Under the pieces are notes generated by a model that was given only the letters and a program-made list of their open reading frames with translations, did no database searches and was not told where the DNA came from. The translations under genes and the position numbers were made by a program. Below, piece by piece: positions 54,407 to 64,000 of a stretch of 64,000 bases of DNA (the first letter of the stretch is position 1; every line of letters starts with the position of its first letter). The stretch is from JAVJST01 sp040219295 (lineage in GTDB: Bacteria; Pseudomonadota; Alphaproteobacteria; Rhodospirillales; Casp-alpha2): positions 248,001-312,000 of the forward strand of contig JAVJST010000011.1 of NCBI GenBank assembly GCA_040219295.1, read 5' to 3'.

Positions 54407-55771
54407 ATGTCCGCACCAATCCCCTCCGAAAAGACGCCCGCGGGACCGATCTCGGCGATCGTGCTCGCAGCCGGTCTCGGCACCCGCATGAAGTCCGACA
54501 CGCCCAAGGTCATGCACCGGATCGCCGGTCAGCCACTGGTCCGGCACGTCGTCGATGCGGTCGAGGCAATCGGCGCCGGCAAGATCGTCGTCGTCACGGG
54601 TGACGACATGGACGACGTGCGCGATGTCGTTGCGCCGCATCCGACCGCCATTCAACACGAACGCCTGGGAACCGGGCACGCGGTGGCGGCAGCGCGCGAA
54701 GCCTTCGGCGAGGCAGACGGCACGGTTCTGGTCCTGTTCGGCGCGGACCCGCTGATTGAACCCGCGACGCTCGCAGAGATGGTGCGCCGCTGCGAAGCCG
54801 GCGACGACCCCGCCGTCGTCGTTCTGGGTTTCCGCCCCGCCGAGCCAGGACTGTACGGGCGGCTGATCGCCGATCGCAATGGAACGCTGACCGCAATCGT
54901 CGAAGCGCGCGACGCGACGGATGAACAGCTCGCCATCGAGCTCTGCAACGCCGGCGCCATGGCCATCAAGGGAGAACGGCTGTGGCGGCTGATCGATGGC
55001 ATCGACAATGACAACGCCAAGAACGAATACTATCTGACCGACATCGTCGCCCTGGCGCGGGACGCCGGCGACGTCTGCGCCGTCATCGAAGCCAGCGGCG
55101 AGGAGATCATCGGCGTCGACTCGCGGGCCGATCTCGCAGAGGCCGAGGCTATCATGCAGCAACGCCTGCGCCGGCGCGCCCTCGACGGCGGCGCGACGCT
55201 GATCGACCCGGCCAGCGTGTTCTTCAGCGCCGACACGAAGATTGGCCGGGATGTGGTGATCGAGCCCAACGTGTTCTTCGGCCCCGGGGTCACGATCGGC
55301 GACAACGTCACGGTTCATGCGTTCTGCCACATCGAGCAGACGACGATCGGCGCGGGAACCACGGTCGGCCCCTTTGCCCGCCTGCGCGGCAAGGCACGGA
55401 TCGGAGAAGGTGTCCGCATCGGCAACTTTGTCGAAATGAAGAACGTCGCGTTCGGCGATGGCGCCAAGGCGAGCCATCTCGCGTATGTCGGCGACTCGAC
55501 GGTCGGCGCGAAGGCCAACATCGGCGCAGGTACGATCACCTGCAACTACGATGGCATCAACAAGAACCGGACGGAGATCGGTGCGGGCGCGTTCATCGGC
55601 TCCAACACCGCATTGGTGGCCCCGGTCAGGATCGGCAAGGACGCCATCGTCGGCGCCGGAAGCACGGTCACGAAGGACGTGGGGGACGCGGAACTGGCCC
55701 TGACCCGCGCGGAACAACGCAACGTCCCCGACGGCGCCACGCGCTTTCGGGCGCGCCAGAAGAAATCCTGA
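54407..55771 (+). CDS. glmU: Bifunctional UDP-N-acetylglucosamine pyrophosphorylase / glucosamine-1-phosphate N-acetyltransferase
   Basis: A 454-residue enzyme making UDP-GlcNAc, the precursor for peptidoglycan and LPS. The N-terminal uridylyltransferase domain has VLAAGLGTRMKSDTPKVMHR, QHERLGTGHAVAAAREAF and LCNAGAMAIKG. The C-terminal acetyltransferase domain is a left-handed beta-helix of hexapeptide repeats (TIGAGTTVGPFARLRGKARI) with SHLAYVGDSTVG and NIGAGTITCNYDGINKN. glmS follows after 15 bp; together they are an amino-sugar operon. The ribosome-binding site is weak (GAGAGATT). Confidence 0.97.
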   Translation: MSAPIPSEKTPAGPISAIVLAAGLGTRMKSDTPKVMHRIAGQPLVRHVVDAVEAIGAGKIVVVTGDDMDDVRDVVAPHPTAIQHERLGTGHAVAAAREAFGEADGTVLVLFGADPLIEPATLAEMVRRCEAGDDPAVVVLGFRPAEPGLYGRLIADRNGTLTAIVEARDATDEQLAIELCNAGAMAIKGERLWRLIDGIDNDNAKNEYYLTDIVALARDAGDVCAVIEASGEEIIGVDSRADLAEAEAIMQQRLRRRALDGGATLIDPASVFFSADTKIGRDVVIEPNVFFGPGVTIGDNVTVHAFCHIEQTTIGAGTTVGPFARLRGKARIGEGVRIGNFVEMKNVAFGDGAKASHLAYVGDSTVGAKANIGAGTITCNYDGINKNRTEIGAGAFIGSNTALVAPVRIGKDAIVGAGSTVTKDVGDAELALTRAEQRNVPDGATRFRARQKKS

Positions 55772-55786
55772 TCGGGAGCGGCAGGC

Positions 55787-57607
<1,821 letters not shown>

Positions 57608-57616
57608 CCGGACCCG

Positions 57617-58474
57617 CTACGCCGCGTACCCGAACTTCCGCATTACCTCGGCGAACTCCCGCGATAACGGTTCGAACACGGACGGATTCTCGAAGCCGCG
57701 CCACTGGCCGCTCCGGCCCGCCCGGAAGAAACCGTCCGCCGTCACGGCATCGGCGAAACCGCCGGCATCTTCCTGCGCCTTCAGTTTGTCGAAACCGGTT
57801 TCGTCGGCAATCTCCGCGGCACGGGAAGCCTCGCACGGCACGTCCAGGAAGCGTGCCATTTGCAGGACCGCCGCCGGCGTGTCCGCCAGCAGGTCCTCGT
57901 AACGCAGCACTAGGGTCGGGAACGGTTTCTCGGCCGTCCACCCGGTGACATGCTGGCCCCACGACTTGAGCAGCTCCGTCCTCTCCACCTCGCTGGACTG
58001 GCACAGCGTCGCGAACGGCTGACACATCATCTGCACCGCCGTCGTCACGTCGGTCTTGTAATGATGAGCGTACGAAATCGCCACGTCGCGCGGGTCGCGC
58101 ACCAGATAGATCGCGGCATGCGTCACCGCCGGGTCGGGGAACGGCCCGGTGTCGAACCGCGCCGCGATGTTGTGTGTCTTGAGGAAGATACGGTCGGTTC
58201 CCGAGCCGGAGATCGCCCGCTGGACCTCGCCCCAGTACCTGCGGACGTCGGCGAAGTTGTTGTCGGTCAAACGAACGCCCTGGTCGCGAATTGCCTTCGC
58301 GGTGATCTGGACGAAACCGAGAGAGTGGCGAACCGACTCGTTGATATCGAACGCCGTTTCGGGCCGCGTCAGACGATCGACGATGAACCGTGTCCACGTG
58401 TTGCCGCTTTTTGGATAACTGGCGATCCAGACGAGATTCTTGATCGGTGGTGAACCTGCGGCGTTCATCGGCAA
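57617..58474 (-). CDS. sulfotransferase domain protein
   Basis: A 285-residue cytosolic-type (Sulfotransfer_1) enzyme. The 5'-phosphosulfate-binding loop is IASYPKSGNTWTRFIV. Other elements are the catalytic-site KTHN (FLKTHNIAARFDTG) and the 3'-phosphate motif AIYLVRDPRDVAISYAHHY, then VLRYEDLLADTPAAV. The acceptor is unknown. It lies 3 bp after the lolA stop, so it is probably co-transcribed in the leftward cluster 57617-63718. The start could be the Met two codons later (58468). Confidence 0.88.
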   Translation of the reverse strand: MPMNAAGSPPIKNLVWIASYPKSGNTWTRFIVDRLTRPETAFDINESVRHSLGFVQITAKAIRDQGVRLTDNNFADVRRYWGEVQRAISGSGTDRIFLKTHNIAARFDTGPFPDPAVTHAAIYLVRDPRDVAISYAHHYKTDVTTAVQMMCQPFATLCQSSEVERTELLKSWGQHVTGWTAEKPFPTLVLRYEDLLADTPAAVLQMARFLDVPCEASRAAEIADETGFDKLKAQEDAGGFADAVTADGFFRAGRSGQWRGFENPSVFEPLSREFAEVMRKFGYAA

Positions 58475-58477
58475 CCG

Positions 58478-59095
58478 TTACTGCCGGTCCTTGGGAAACT
58501 TGTTCTCGACGATGAACAGGTCGGGGTCGATGTCGACACCGGTCAGCGCCCCGAGCAACGCAAAATTCGTCCGCACGCCCTGCGCATCCGTCACCACCCA
58601 GCGCTTGAGCGCCAGCGGCCTGTCGCTGAAGACCAGGCGAACTTCCCCGGCGTTGGGTTCGTCCTTCCGGATGACCGCCACCTCGATGAACGCAGCGCCA
58701 CGGTCGACCGCCGTGACGGCAATCTCGTCGTTGTTCAGGGTGATGTCCTCGTTGACGAGTATGCCGACCGGCGTCGACGCCAACGGGACATGCGTTTGCT
58801 GCTCGAGCTCGGTGTCCTCGTAAACCAGGAACAGTCCGTTGGCGATGATCTGCATGGGGACCGGGGGGTCGTAGTCGATCCGCAGTTTGCCGGGTTTCGA
58901 CAACAGGAAGTCGCCTTCGGCGACCTGGCCGGTGGACGACATCTGTACGAACCGGGCCTCGAGCGAGTCGAAGCTGTTGAGATAGGCCTCGATCCGCTCG
59001 ATGTCGGCGAGATCCTGCGGCGACAGGCTGTCCGGCGATGTCGCCTGCGCCACGGGCGCCGCAATCAGGATGGCAACGGCAAGCAGCCGGGACAT
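58478..59095 (-). CDS. lolA: LolA-like outer-membrane lipoprotein carrier protein
   Basis: A 205-residue periplasmic carrier. The ATG at 59095 gives a signal peptide (SRLLAVAILIAAPVAQA); the longer frame adds 10 residues before it. LolA features are RIEAYLNSFDSLEARFVQMS, a FLLSKPGKLRIDYDPPVPMQ strand pair and the LKRWVVTDAQGVRTNFALL region. It shuttles lipoproteins from LolCDE to the outer membrane. It is 30 bp downstream of the TPR-sulfotransferase gene on the same strand. Confidence 0.88.
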   Translation of the reverse strand: MSRLLAVAILIAAPVAQATSPDSLSPQDLADIERIEAYLNSFDSLEARFVQMSSTGQVAEGDFLLSKPGKLRIDYDPPVPMQIIANGLFLVYEDTELEQQTHVPLASTPVGILVNEDITLNNDEIAVTAVDRGAAFIEVAVIRKDEPNAGEVRLVFSDRPLALKRWVVTDAQGVRTNFALLGALTGVDIDPDLFIVENKFPKDRQ

Positions 59096-59125
59096 GTACC
59101 CGCCGATTGTTGCGGCTCGTCTCAT

Positions 59126-61090
59126 CTATGCGTCTCCGATCACTTCCATCAGCGGTCTTAAATGATTCTCGTAACGACGCCAGTGCTCAAGCGACGATGT
59201 GTACAATGGTTGGCGCACTTGAATCCGGCTGGCCGTGCGGACACTGCGGTCGGTGTTGTGAAACGCGAGGCACGCGTCCTCGAACTCCAGGCCACAATAA
59301 TCCAGCAGGCGCCTCGTCTCGACCTCCGGATTCTGAACGAACGTTTCGTAGTCCAGATCATAAATGGGCTCATCGCAGACCGAATGCCAGTGCGCCATTA
59401 GTGTCCGGTAATCCCGATAGTACCGGCCGAGCTCCACGAGGTCGTAGGCGTAGTTGTGCGATGCCTGGAACAACTGGCTGAAGATTGAGAAACAGGTCGC
59501 CAGCGGATGGCGTCGGGTGTGAATGATCCGCGCGCCCGGCCAGATCATCCGAATGATGCCGACATTCAGGAAGTTCTGCGGCAGCTTGTCAGTCAGGATG
59601 CCCCCGGCTCCGGCCAGCGGCGACACGGCCGCGAGGTACGATTGTCCCAGCTCGCGGATATCTTCGGCCGAGAGATCGGCGACGAACTCCGGCACCTCGC
59701 TGCCGACGCGGTCGGCCTGTCGCCTGACGTTGGCCGGCATGTGGGTCAGTTCTCCGCCCGCGGAAATCTTGCTGTGGCTGGCCAGAACCTGTTCGGCAAG
59801 CGTGGTGCCGGAACGCGGCATGCCGACGATGAAGATCGGGCTTTCGCCCGGCGGCGAAGTCAACGTCAGCGCCGCCATTCTCTCGCGGTCGAAGACGTCG
59901 CACATGCGGCCGATGAAGCGCTCGTTGAGGTCCGCGTCGTAGTCCAGCCGCGCCCGGCGCATCCGGTTGCCGGCGGCGAACGAACTGAACGCATCGTCGA
60001 ACCGACCGGACCGGTCCTGTACCCGCCCCATGGCGAACATCAACCGTTCGACATCCAACGGGTCCGTGTCCGGACGTTTTGCGGCCCGGCGCATTTTCGC
60101 GAACAACGGATCGTCGACGTCGAACCTCACGAGATCGCTGAGCGCCATGTAGGCCAGCCCATCCGCAGGATTTCGCTCGGCCAGTGCACGATAATGCGTG
60201 ATCGCGTCGTCAAACCGGCCGGTTCGCTCGAGCAGCTTCGCCAGGGAATGCTCGACCCCGTCGTTCGACGCAAACCGCGACGACAAGTCATCCAGAACAA
60301 CCAAAGCATCCGCGTCCCGGCCACGGGCTTCAAGAAGCCGGACCTCAGCGAGCGTCAGATCCGGCTCCGCATCGAAATCGGCCCGCATCCGCTCCAGCAT
60401 CGCCTCGGCCTCGTCGAGCAAACCCATTTCCGTCAGATAGTCGAAATAATCGATGGCGACCGTGAGATCGCCGGGCGCGAGATCAATGGCTCTGCGATAG
60501 TAGTCGCCGGCCTTCGCGGCCCTGGCGTCCCAGCGATGGAACAGCTGGGCGAGATTCCTGATCGCGTTGAAATGATCCGGTTTCAGATCGATGGCCTTGC
60601 GCCACGCGCGCTCCGCATCCGCAAACCGGTTCATCAGCGAATAGATCACACCGAGATTGTTGAAGCCCGCGCTCGATCGCGGCGCCAGTTCAACGACCTT
60701 GCGCGAGTTCTCTTCCGCCGCTGCAAGGTCGCCCAGGTCCCGCTGCGTCAGCGACAGGTTGATCAACGCGTCAATGCTGTCGGGACGGAGCGCGACGACG
60801 CGATTGAACTGACGGAGTGCGTCGCGCAACTTTCCTCTGTCGCGCAGCACCACACCCAGGTTGAACAGGCAATCCGCGTGCCCCGGCATGACCTTCGATG
60901 CCCGGGTCAGAAGCTTCTCGGCCTCTCCGAGATTACCGCCGCGATACGCGATGAGGCCCAGAAGATGAAGAATATCGGGCTGCTTCGGCGCAAGGCGCAG
61001 GGCCGCCTGGCATTCCTGCCTTGCGGCTTCCAACTGGCCCTGGTTGAACAAGTTCACGGCCAACTGAAATCGCTGCTCAGCCACGTTCAT
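59126..61090 (-). CDS. TPR-repeat sulfotransferase
   Basis: A 654-residue fusion. Residues 1 to about 330 are TPRs with consensus units such as PDILHLLGLIAYRGGNLGEA and AGFNNLGVIYSLMNRFADAE. A helical linker follows. From about 415 is a sulfotransferase domain with IFIVGMPRSGTTLAEQVL (residues 419-436) and 3'-phosphate motif ARIIHTRRHPLATCFSIF (520-537). The GMPRSGTT loop is the type shared with protein-tyrosine sulfotransferases. The protein has no signal peptide. A protein substrate bound through the TPRs is inferred. It sits between lolA and the Cupin_4 gene. Confidence 0.88.
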   Translation of the reverse strand: MNVAEQRFQLAVNLFNQGQLEAARQECQAALRLAPKQPDILHLLGLIAYRGGNLGEAEKLLTRASKVMPGHADCLFNLGVVLRDRGKLRDALRQFNRVVALRPDSIDALINLSLTQRDLGDLAAAEENSRKVVELAPRSSAGFNNLGVIYSLMNRFADAERAWRKAIDLKPDHFNAIRNLAQLFHRWDARAAKAGDYYRRAIDLAPGDLTVAIDYFDYLTEMGLLDEAEAMLERMRADFDAEPDLTLAEVRLLEARGRDADALVVLDDLSSRFASNDGVEHSLAKLLERTGRFDDAITHYRALAERNPADGLAYMALSDLVRFDVDDPLFAKMRRAAKRPDTDPLDVERLMFAMGRVQDRSGRFDDAFSSFAAGNRMRRARLDYDADLNERFIGRMCDVFDRERMAALTLTSPPGESPIFIVGMPRSGTTLAEQVLASHSKISAGGELTHMPANVRRQADRVGSEVPEFVADLSAEDIRELGQSYLAAVSPLAGAGGILTDKLPQNFLNVGIIRMIWPGARIIHTRRHPLATCFSIFSQLFQASHNYAYDLVELGRYYRDYRTLMAHWHSVCDEPIYDLDYETFVQNPEVETRRLLDYCGLEFEDACLAFHNTDRSVRTASRIQVRQPLYTSSLEHWRRYENHLRPLMEVIGDA

Positions 61091-61147
61091 TTCGAGGCCT
61101 TTCCGAACGCATACTCCGGATTGCGCGGTACCGCCGCCGACTGTCGA

Positions 61148-62119
61148 TCAAGACTTCTTCGAATCGTTCCCGACAACGCTGGCGGGCAAATCGGCGGGAA
61201 ACTTCTCGGTCCGGAACGTATCGCGAACGCGAACGATCTCCTTGAGGACATCCGGCTGACGGAACACGTCCGCCGCCGCGTTGGCCATTTCCTCGAGTTG
61301 CGCTTCCAGCGCCGCCTCGCCACCGTCGTCGGTCGGCAGAGCCAGTCGGCTGCGAAACGCCGGGTCCGCGCTTAACCTGTTCCAAAGGGTCGTCAGGACG
61401 TCGAGACCGACCGGATAGTGCATGCCCGCGGCAATGTGGAAGCATCCGTCGGTCAATCCCCGCGCCTCATGGTACCAGCCGCGCGGAATGTACAGGAAGG
61501 AGCCGGGCTCCATCATCGGCTTGAGATAGACATCTCGCTTCTTGGCGTCGAGCCGTTTCCGCGCATCGCCCTCGAACATGTCATGGGCAACAGGCCGGTC
61601 GATCGGGTCGTCATAGACCCGCCATTCCTTCTTGCCCTCGATGTGAAACGCGAAGACGTCGTGGGTATCGAAATGCGGATGCAGGCCCTGTTCGCGAACC
61701 CATGAACAGTAGATGTTCATCTGCAGGCGTCCATGGACTTCGGACTCGAGCATGCTGGTGAGTTCGCGTAGCGGCTCGGTCATCGACTGCACGAAGTACA
61801 GTGCGATCGTCGCGCCGGCCTTCAGGTTGGGTTGAACAAGGTCCCACGCCGGCCGCATGACCTGTCGCATCACGCTGGGCGGTGTTGGTCGGCAATAGAC
61901 CGGTGGCGGTGCGTGGTTGCCCTGCTTCACCAGCCGGAAGTTGTCCGACGTCCAGAACTCCGTACGGCGGAGCATTTCGTTCAGCGTGTCCCAATCCATC
62001 AGACCCCGGAACTTTTCCGGCGTACCAGGCACGTGCAGCGGTTTCTTCCCGAAGTAGTCCGAGAAGAACTCTTCCGGGGTTACCGGCGCAAGAAGCTGTT
62101 CCAGGGTTTCAACCGTCAT
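61148..62119 (-). CDS. Cupin_4/JmjC-type oxygenase
   Basis: A 323-residue protein of the Cupin_4 family (ribosomal oxygenase RoxA/YcfD and JmjC relatives). The iron-binding triad is in QGLHPHFDTHDVFAFHIEG (HxD) and GWYHEARGL (distal His), with the 2-oxoglutarate-type Lys/Tyr positions nearby (FAFHIEGKKEWRVYDDP). The N-terminus (LLAPVTPEEFFSDYFGKKPL) is typical of YcfD-like enzymes, which hydroxylate an Arg of ribosomal protein L16. That substrate is not certain: this protein is shorter and its context is sulfotransferase genes. It lies 57 bp from the next TPR-sulfotransferase. Confidence 0.83.
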   Translation of the reverse strand: MTVETLEQLLAPVTPEEFFSDYFGKKPLHVPGTPEKFRGLMDWDTLNEMLRRTEFWTSDNFRLVKQGNHAPPPVYCRPTPPSVMRQVMRPAWDLVQPNLKAGATIALYFVQSMTEPLRELTSMLESEVHGRLQMNIYCSWVREQGLHPHFDTHDVFAFHIEGKKEWRVYDDPIDRPVAHDMFEGDARKRLDAKKRDVYLKPMMEPGSFLYIPRGWYHEARGLTDGCFHIAAGMHYPVGLDVLTTLWNRLSADPAFRSRLALPTDDGGEAALEAQLEEMANAAADVFRQPDVLKEIVRVRDTFRTEKFPADLPASVVGNDSKKS

Positions 62120-62182
62120 TGCGTGCCACGCCAGCGTTGTCCAAGCTCGATCGGCTTTCGATCAATCTTTCGTTCCGTTCGT

Positions 62183-63718
62183 TTATTCGCCAAGCGCGTC
62201 GCGCAAGGGACCGAGGAAGTCCTTGTAGTACCCCCCGCGTCCGATCGAGGACGTATACATTGGCTGGCGAACCTGCCAATCGCTCGGTGTCGAGACCAGG
62301 CGATTACTTCGGTAAAACTGAAGACAAGCCTCATCCCAGTCAAGGCCGCAGAACTCAAGAATCCGCCGCCCATGGCCCTCGGGATCGCTGACGAAGTCCT
62401 CATACTGAATGTCGAGGATCGGCAGCACGGCAGTCTCGTGCCAGCGCGTCATCAGGCGCCGATAGGCGACGGAATACTCGCCGATCCCCTGCAGCGAGCG
62501 GGTGAACGGATAGACAGGCGCAAACTCGTTCAGGAATATCGAGATGCCCCGGTCATAGTCGTCGCGCATCAGGTGGATGATCCGCGCATCCGGCAGCACT
62601 GCGGATATTACCGGCAGGTAGGCGTAGTTGAAGGGAGTCCGGTCGACCAGGACAAGCGGCCCATCCGACATATCGAAACACCGAAAGAAGCGTTTCCGCA
62701 TGTCCTTCAGGATCGGCGCGGTCAGCGAATCCGTTGCCTCGGGGTATTGGTCCGGGCGCGGCAGCCGGTTCTCCGTCGTATGCCCCCAATCGCCGAAGAA
62801 ATTGGTTTCACCCGCACATGAGGTGTGGGGATGGGCGGCAAAGAACTGTTCCATCAACGTCGTGCCGGACCGCGGCATGCCGAGCACGAAGACGGGCGTG
62901 GGCCCAGGCTCGATGTCATTCACTGTCAGACGCGGTAACGACTGAAGCCGGGCGTCGGTGAAATAGCTGTCGACCCGTTGCAGGAACGCCGGGCCCAGAT
63001 CGATGGCGGCGGGCTTGCGGGAGATCGAATTGGCACGCTCGGCATACTCGAACGCCTCGCCATAATCGCCGATATCGTCGAGAATCTTGGCGAGCGCATA
63101 CAGTGCCTGAACGCGATGCTCCATCGGATGGGCATTCTCGGCAACGGCCTTGATATCGTCGAGATACGGCGGCGCCTCGTCGTAACGCGCCGAACGCGCG
63201 AGGCCGTTCCAGGCCTCCGGCAGCGACGGGTTGATTCTCAACGCCGCTACGAAACGCTCGCAGGCGTCATCGAACTGGCCGGTTTCACGCAGGACCGTTC
63301 CGAGATTGCACAACGCATACCAGGAGTCGGGGTCGACCTCCAGGGCGCTCTCGAACGATCTGATCGCCTCGGGCGCGTCGCCAAGATCGCGGTAGACCAG
63401 CCCGAGACCGACGCGGATATCGCTTGAGTTCGGATTGCCCGTGGCCGCCGCCTGCAGCAACGCCCGGGCTTCGGCAAGGCGCCCGGTTTTCCTCAGAATG
63501 CCGCCATAGAGCCGCAGGGCATCGGAATTCGCGGGCTCGTCGTTCAGAATGCCGACAAGGATCGCCTCGGCCTGCTTGACGTCGCGGGCCGCGGCGCGCG
63601 CCGCCGACTGAAGACGGGCCGCAACGGGCTCGTTGCCACGGCCGGTGACCGGCCGGGTCTTCGAACCGACGGACTTGGCCGCCAACCGCCGCTCTTTCCT
63701 AGATTTGCCCATGTCCAA
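62183..63718 (-). CDS. TPR-repeat sulfotransferase (second copy)
   Basis: A 511-residue fusion (ATG at 63718 or 63712, the second reading MGKSRKERR). N-terminal lysine/arginine-rich start, then TPRs from about 40-270 (including NSDALRLYGGILRKTGRLAE and YALCNLGTVLRETGQFDDAC). The sulfotransferase domain begins VFVLGMPRSGTTLMEQFF (277-294). Other motifs are LPDARIIHLMRDDYDRGISI (3'-phosphate) and ILDIQYEDFVSDPEGHGRRI. The layout mirrors the 654-residue protein downstream, but the linker is shorter. The two genes bracket the Cupin_4 gene. A protein substrate is inferred only. Confidence 0.87.
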   Translation of the reverse strand: MDMGKSRKERRLAAKSVGSKTRPVTGRGNEPVAARLQSAARAAARDVKQAEAILVGILNDEPANSDALRLYGGILRKTGRLAEARALLQAAATGNPNSSDIRVGLGLVYRDLGDAPEAIRSFESALEVDPDSWYALCNLGTVLRETGQFDDACERFVAALRINPSLPEAWNGLARSARYDEAPPYLDDIKAVAENAHPMEHRVQALYALAKILDDIGDYGEAFEYAERANSISRKPAAIDLGPAFLQRVDSYFTDARLQSLPRLTVNDIEPGPTPVFVLGMPRSGTTLMEQFFAAHPHTSCAGETNFFGDWGHTTENRLPRPDQYPEATDSLTAPILKDMRKRFFRCFDMSDGPLVLVDRTPFNYAYLPVISAVLPDARIIHLMRDDYDRGISIFLNEFAPVYPFTRSLQGIGEYSVAYRRLMTRWHETAVLPILDIQYEDFVSDPEGHGRRILEFCGLDWDEACLQFYRSNRLVSTPSDWQVRQPMYTSSIGRGGYYKDFLGPLRDALGE

Positions 63719-63759
63719 GACTGGTCCAAGGCCGGGTCAGCCGGCGGCGATGCGCGACG

Positions 63760-64000
63760 TCATTGTTCCCGGGAGATCGTCTCACGCCGGAACTGACGGG
63801 CCCGTGAGAGAATGGCGTCCTCGATCTGCACGGACACGTTCTCACCGACATTCCGATCGCGCCAAATGCCGTCCTGCAATTCTTGCTTCAGAACGGTAAC
63901 CCGAACACCATCGGCCCGCAGTTCCCGGCCGAGGATGTAGATGTTCATCTTGTAACGCTCGCCCGGCGAGTCGGTCGATTCCCGCCAATCCGTGAGGACG
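63760..64000 (-). CDS. DUF3576-like protein, C-terminal part (runs off the right edge)
   Basis: An open frame continues through the right edge; 79 residues are visible to the stop at 63760. The ATG at 63948 is probably internal. The visible part, GERYKMNIYILGRELRADGV with VTVLKQELQDGIWRD and IEDAILSRARQFRRETI, resembles the C-terminus of DUF3576 proteins, which are predicted lipoproteins of unknown function in alphaproteobacteria. Assignment is from memory of the family and the N-terminus is missing. Confidence 0.5.
   Translation of the reverse strand, partial: VLTDWRESTDSPGERYKMNIYILGRELRADGVRVTVLKQELQDGIWRDRNVGENVSVQIEDAILSRARQFRRETISREQ

Overview
The window looks like the chromosome of a high-GC alphaproteobacterium, most likely of Rhodospirillales type. 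Pointers are the full system I cytochrome c maturation operon near acnA, LptF and LolA, an AmgK-type sugar kinase, a zinc-free 41-residue L36, a flagellin with alphaproteobacterial terminal domains, and GTG starts with four-base stop/start overlaps. No phage, transposase or CRISPR was seen. Genes are dense and no gap exceeds 300 bp; the longest (38251-38513, 263 bp) holds a candidate small RNA and a terminator.

Layout. 1-11.8 kb: a Tat-exported DUF1223 protein, HtpG, an L-isoaspartyl methyltransferase/hydrolase/ribbon-helix-helix operon, a giant AsmA protein, glycerate kinase, an atypical SDR, a secreted TPR protein and a YkgJ cysteine-cluster protein. 11.8-16.4 kb: the three glycolate oxidase genes (glcD-E-F) and rpmJ with a clear promoter and terminator. 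16.4-19 kb: a thiamine-diphosphate decarboxylase plus a ureohydrolase, which fit the arginine transaminase route. 19-22.1 kb: lptF, a small acidic protein, an AraC-type regulator facing a small membrane protein gene. 22.1-24.2 kb: a flagellin whose central part is about 380 residues of S-[VI]-A-S-[QR]-A hexapeptide repeats. 24.2-32.2 kb: AmgK-like kinase, amine/amino-acid oxidase, a CmcJ/NvfI-type protein overlapping an AAC(3)-I-type acetyltransferase, amine oxidase, quinone reductase, DMT transporter, VOC protein. 32.2-38.5 kb: acnA, a lower-GC secreted hydrolase and an SSS symporter. 38.5-46.7 kb: an MFS gene leading a complete ccmABCDEFGHI operon. 46.7-48.8 kb: two tandem receiver-only regulators and a lower-GC membrane signal peptidase. 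48.9-51.6 kb: kbl and tdh (threonine to glycine), separated by a GIY-YIG nuclease gene bracketed by two near-identical 69-bp palindromic units. 51.7-54.3 kb: an MttB-family methyltransferase, a zinc-ribbon methyltransferase and tRNA-Val(CAC). 54.4-57.6 kb: glmU-glmS for UDP-GlcNAc. 57.6-64 kb: a leftward cluster of three sulfotransferase genes (two fused to TPRs), a LolA and a Cupin_4/JmjC-type oxygenase, then a gene running off the right edge.

Most interesting leads: the hexapeptide-repeat flagellin; the GIY-YIG/REPIN-like cassette inside kbl-tdh; the TPR-sulfotransferase plus Cupin_4 cluster; a candidate small RNA with an anti-Shine-Dalgarno-like loop upstream of the ccm operon; and the overlapping CmcJ-like/AAC(3)-I pair. 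All calls come from reading the sequence; no database search was run.
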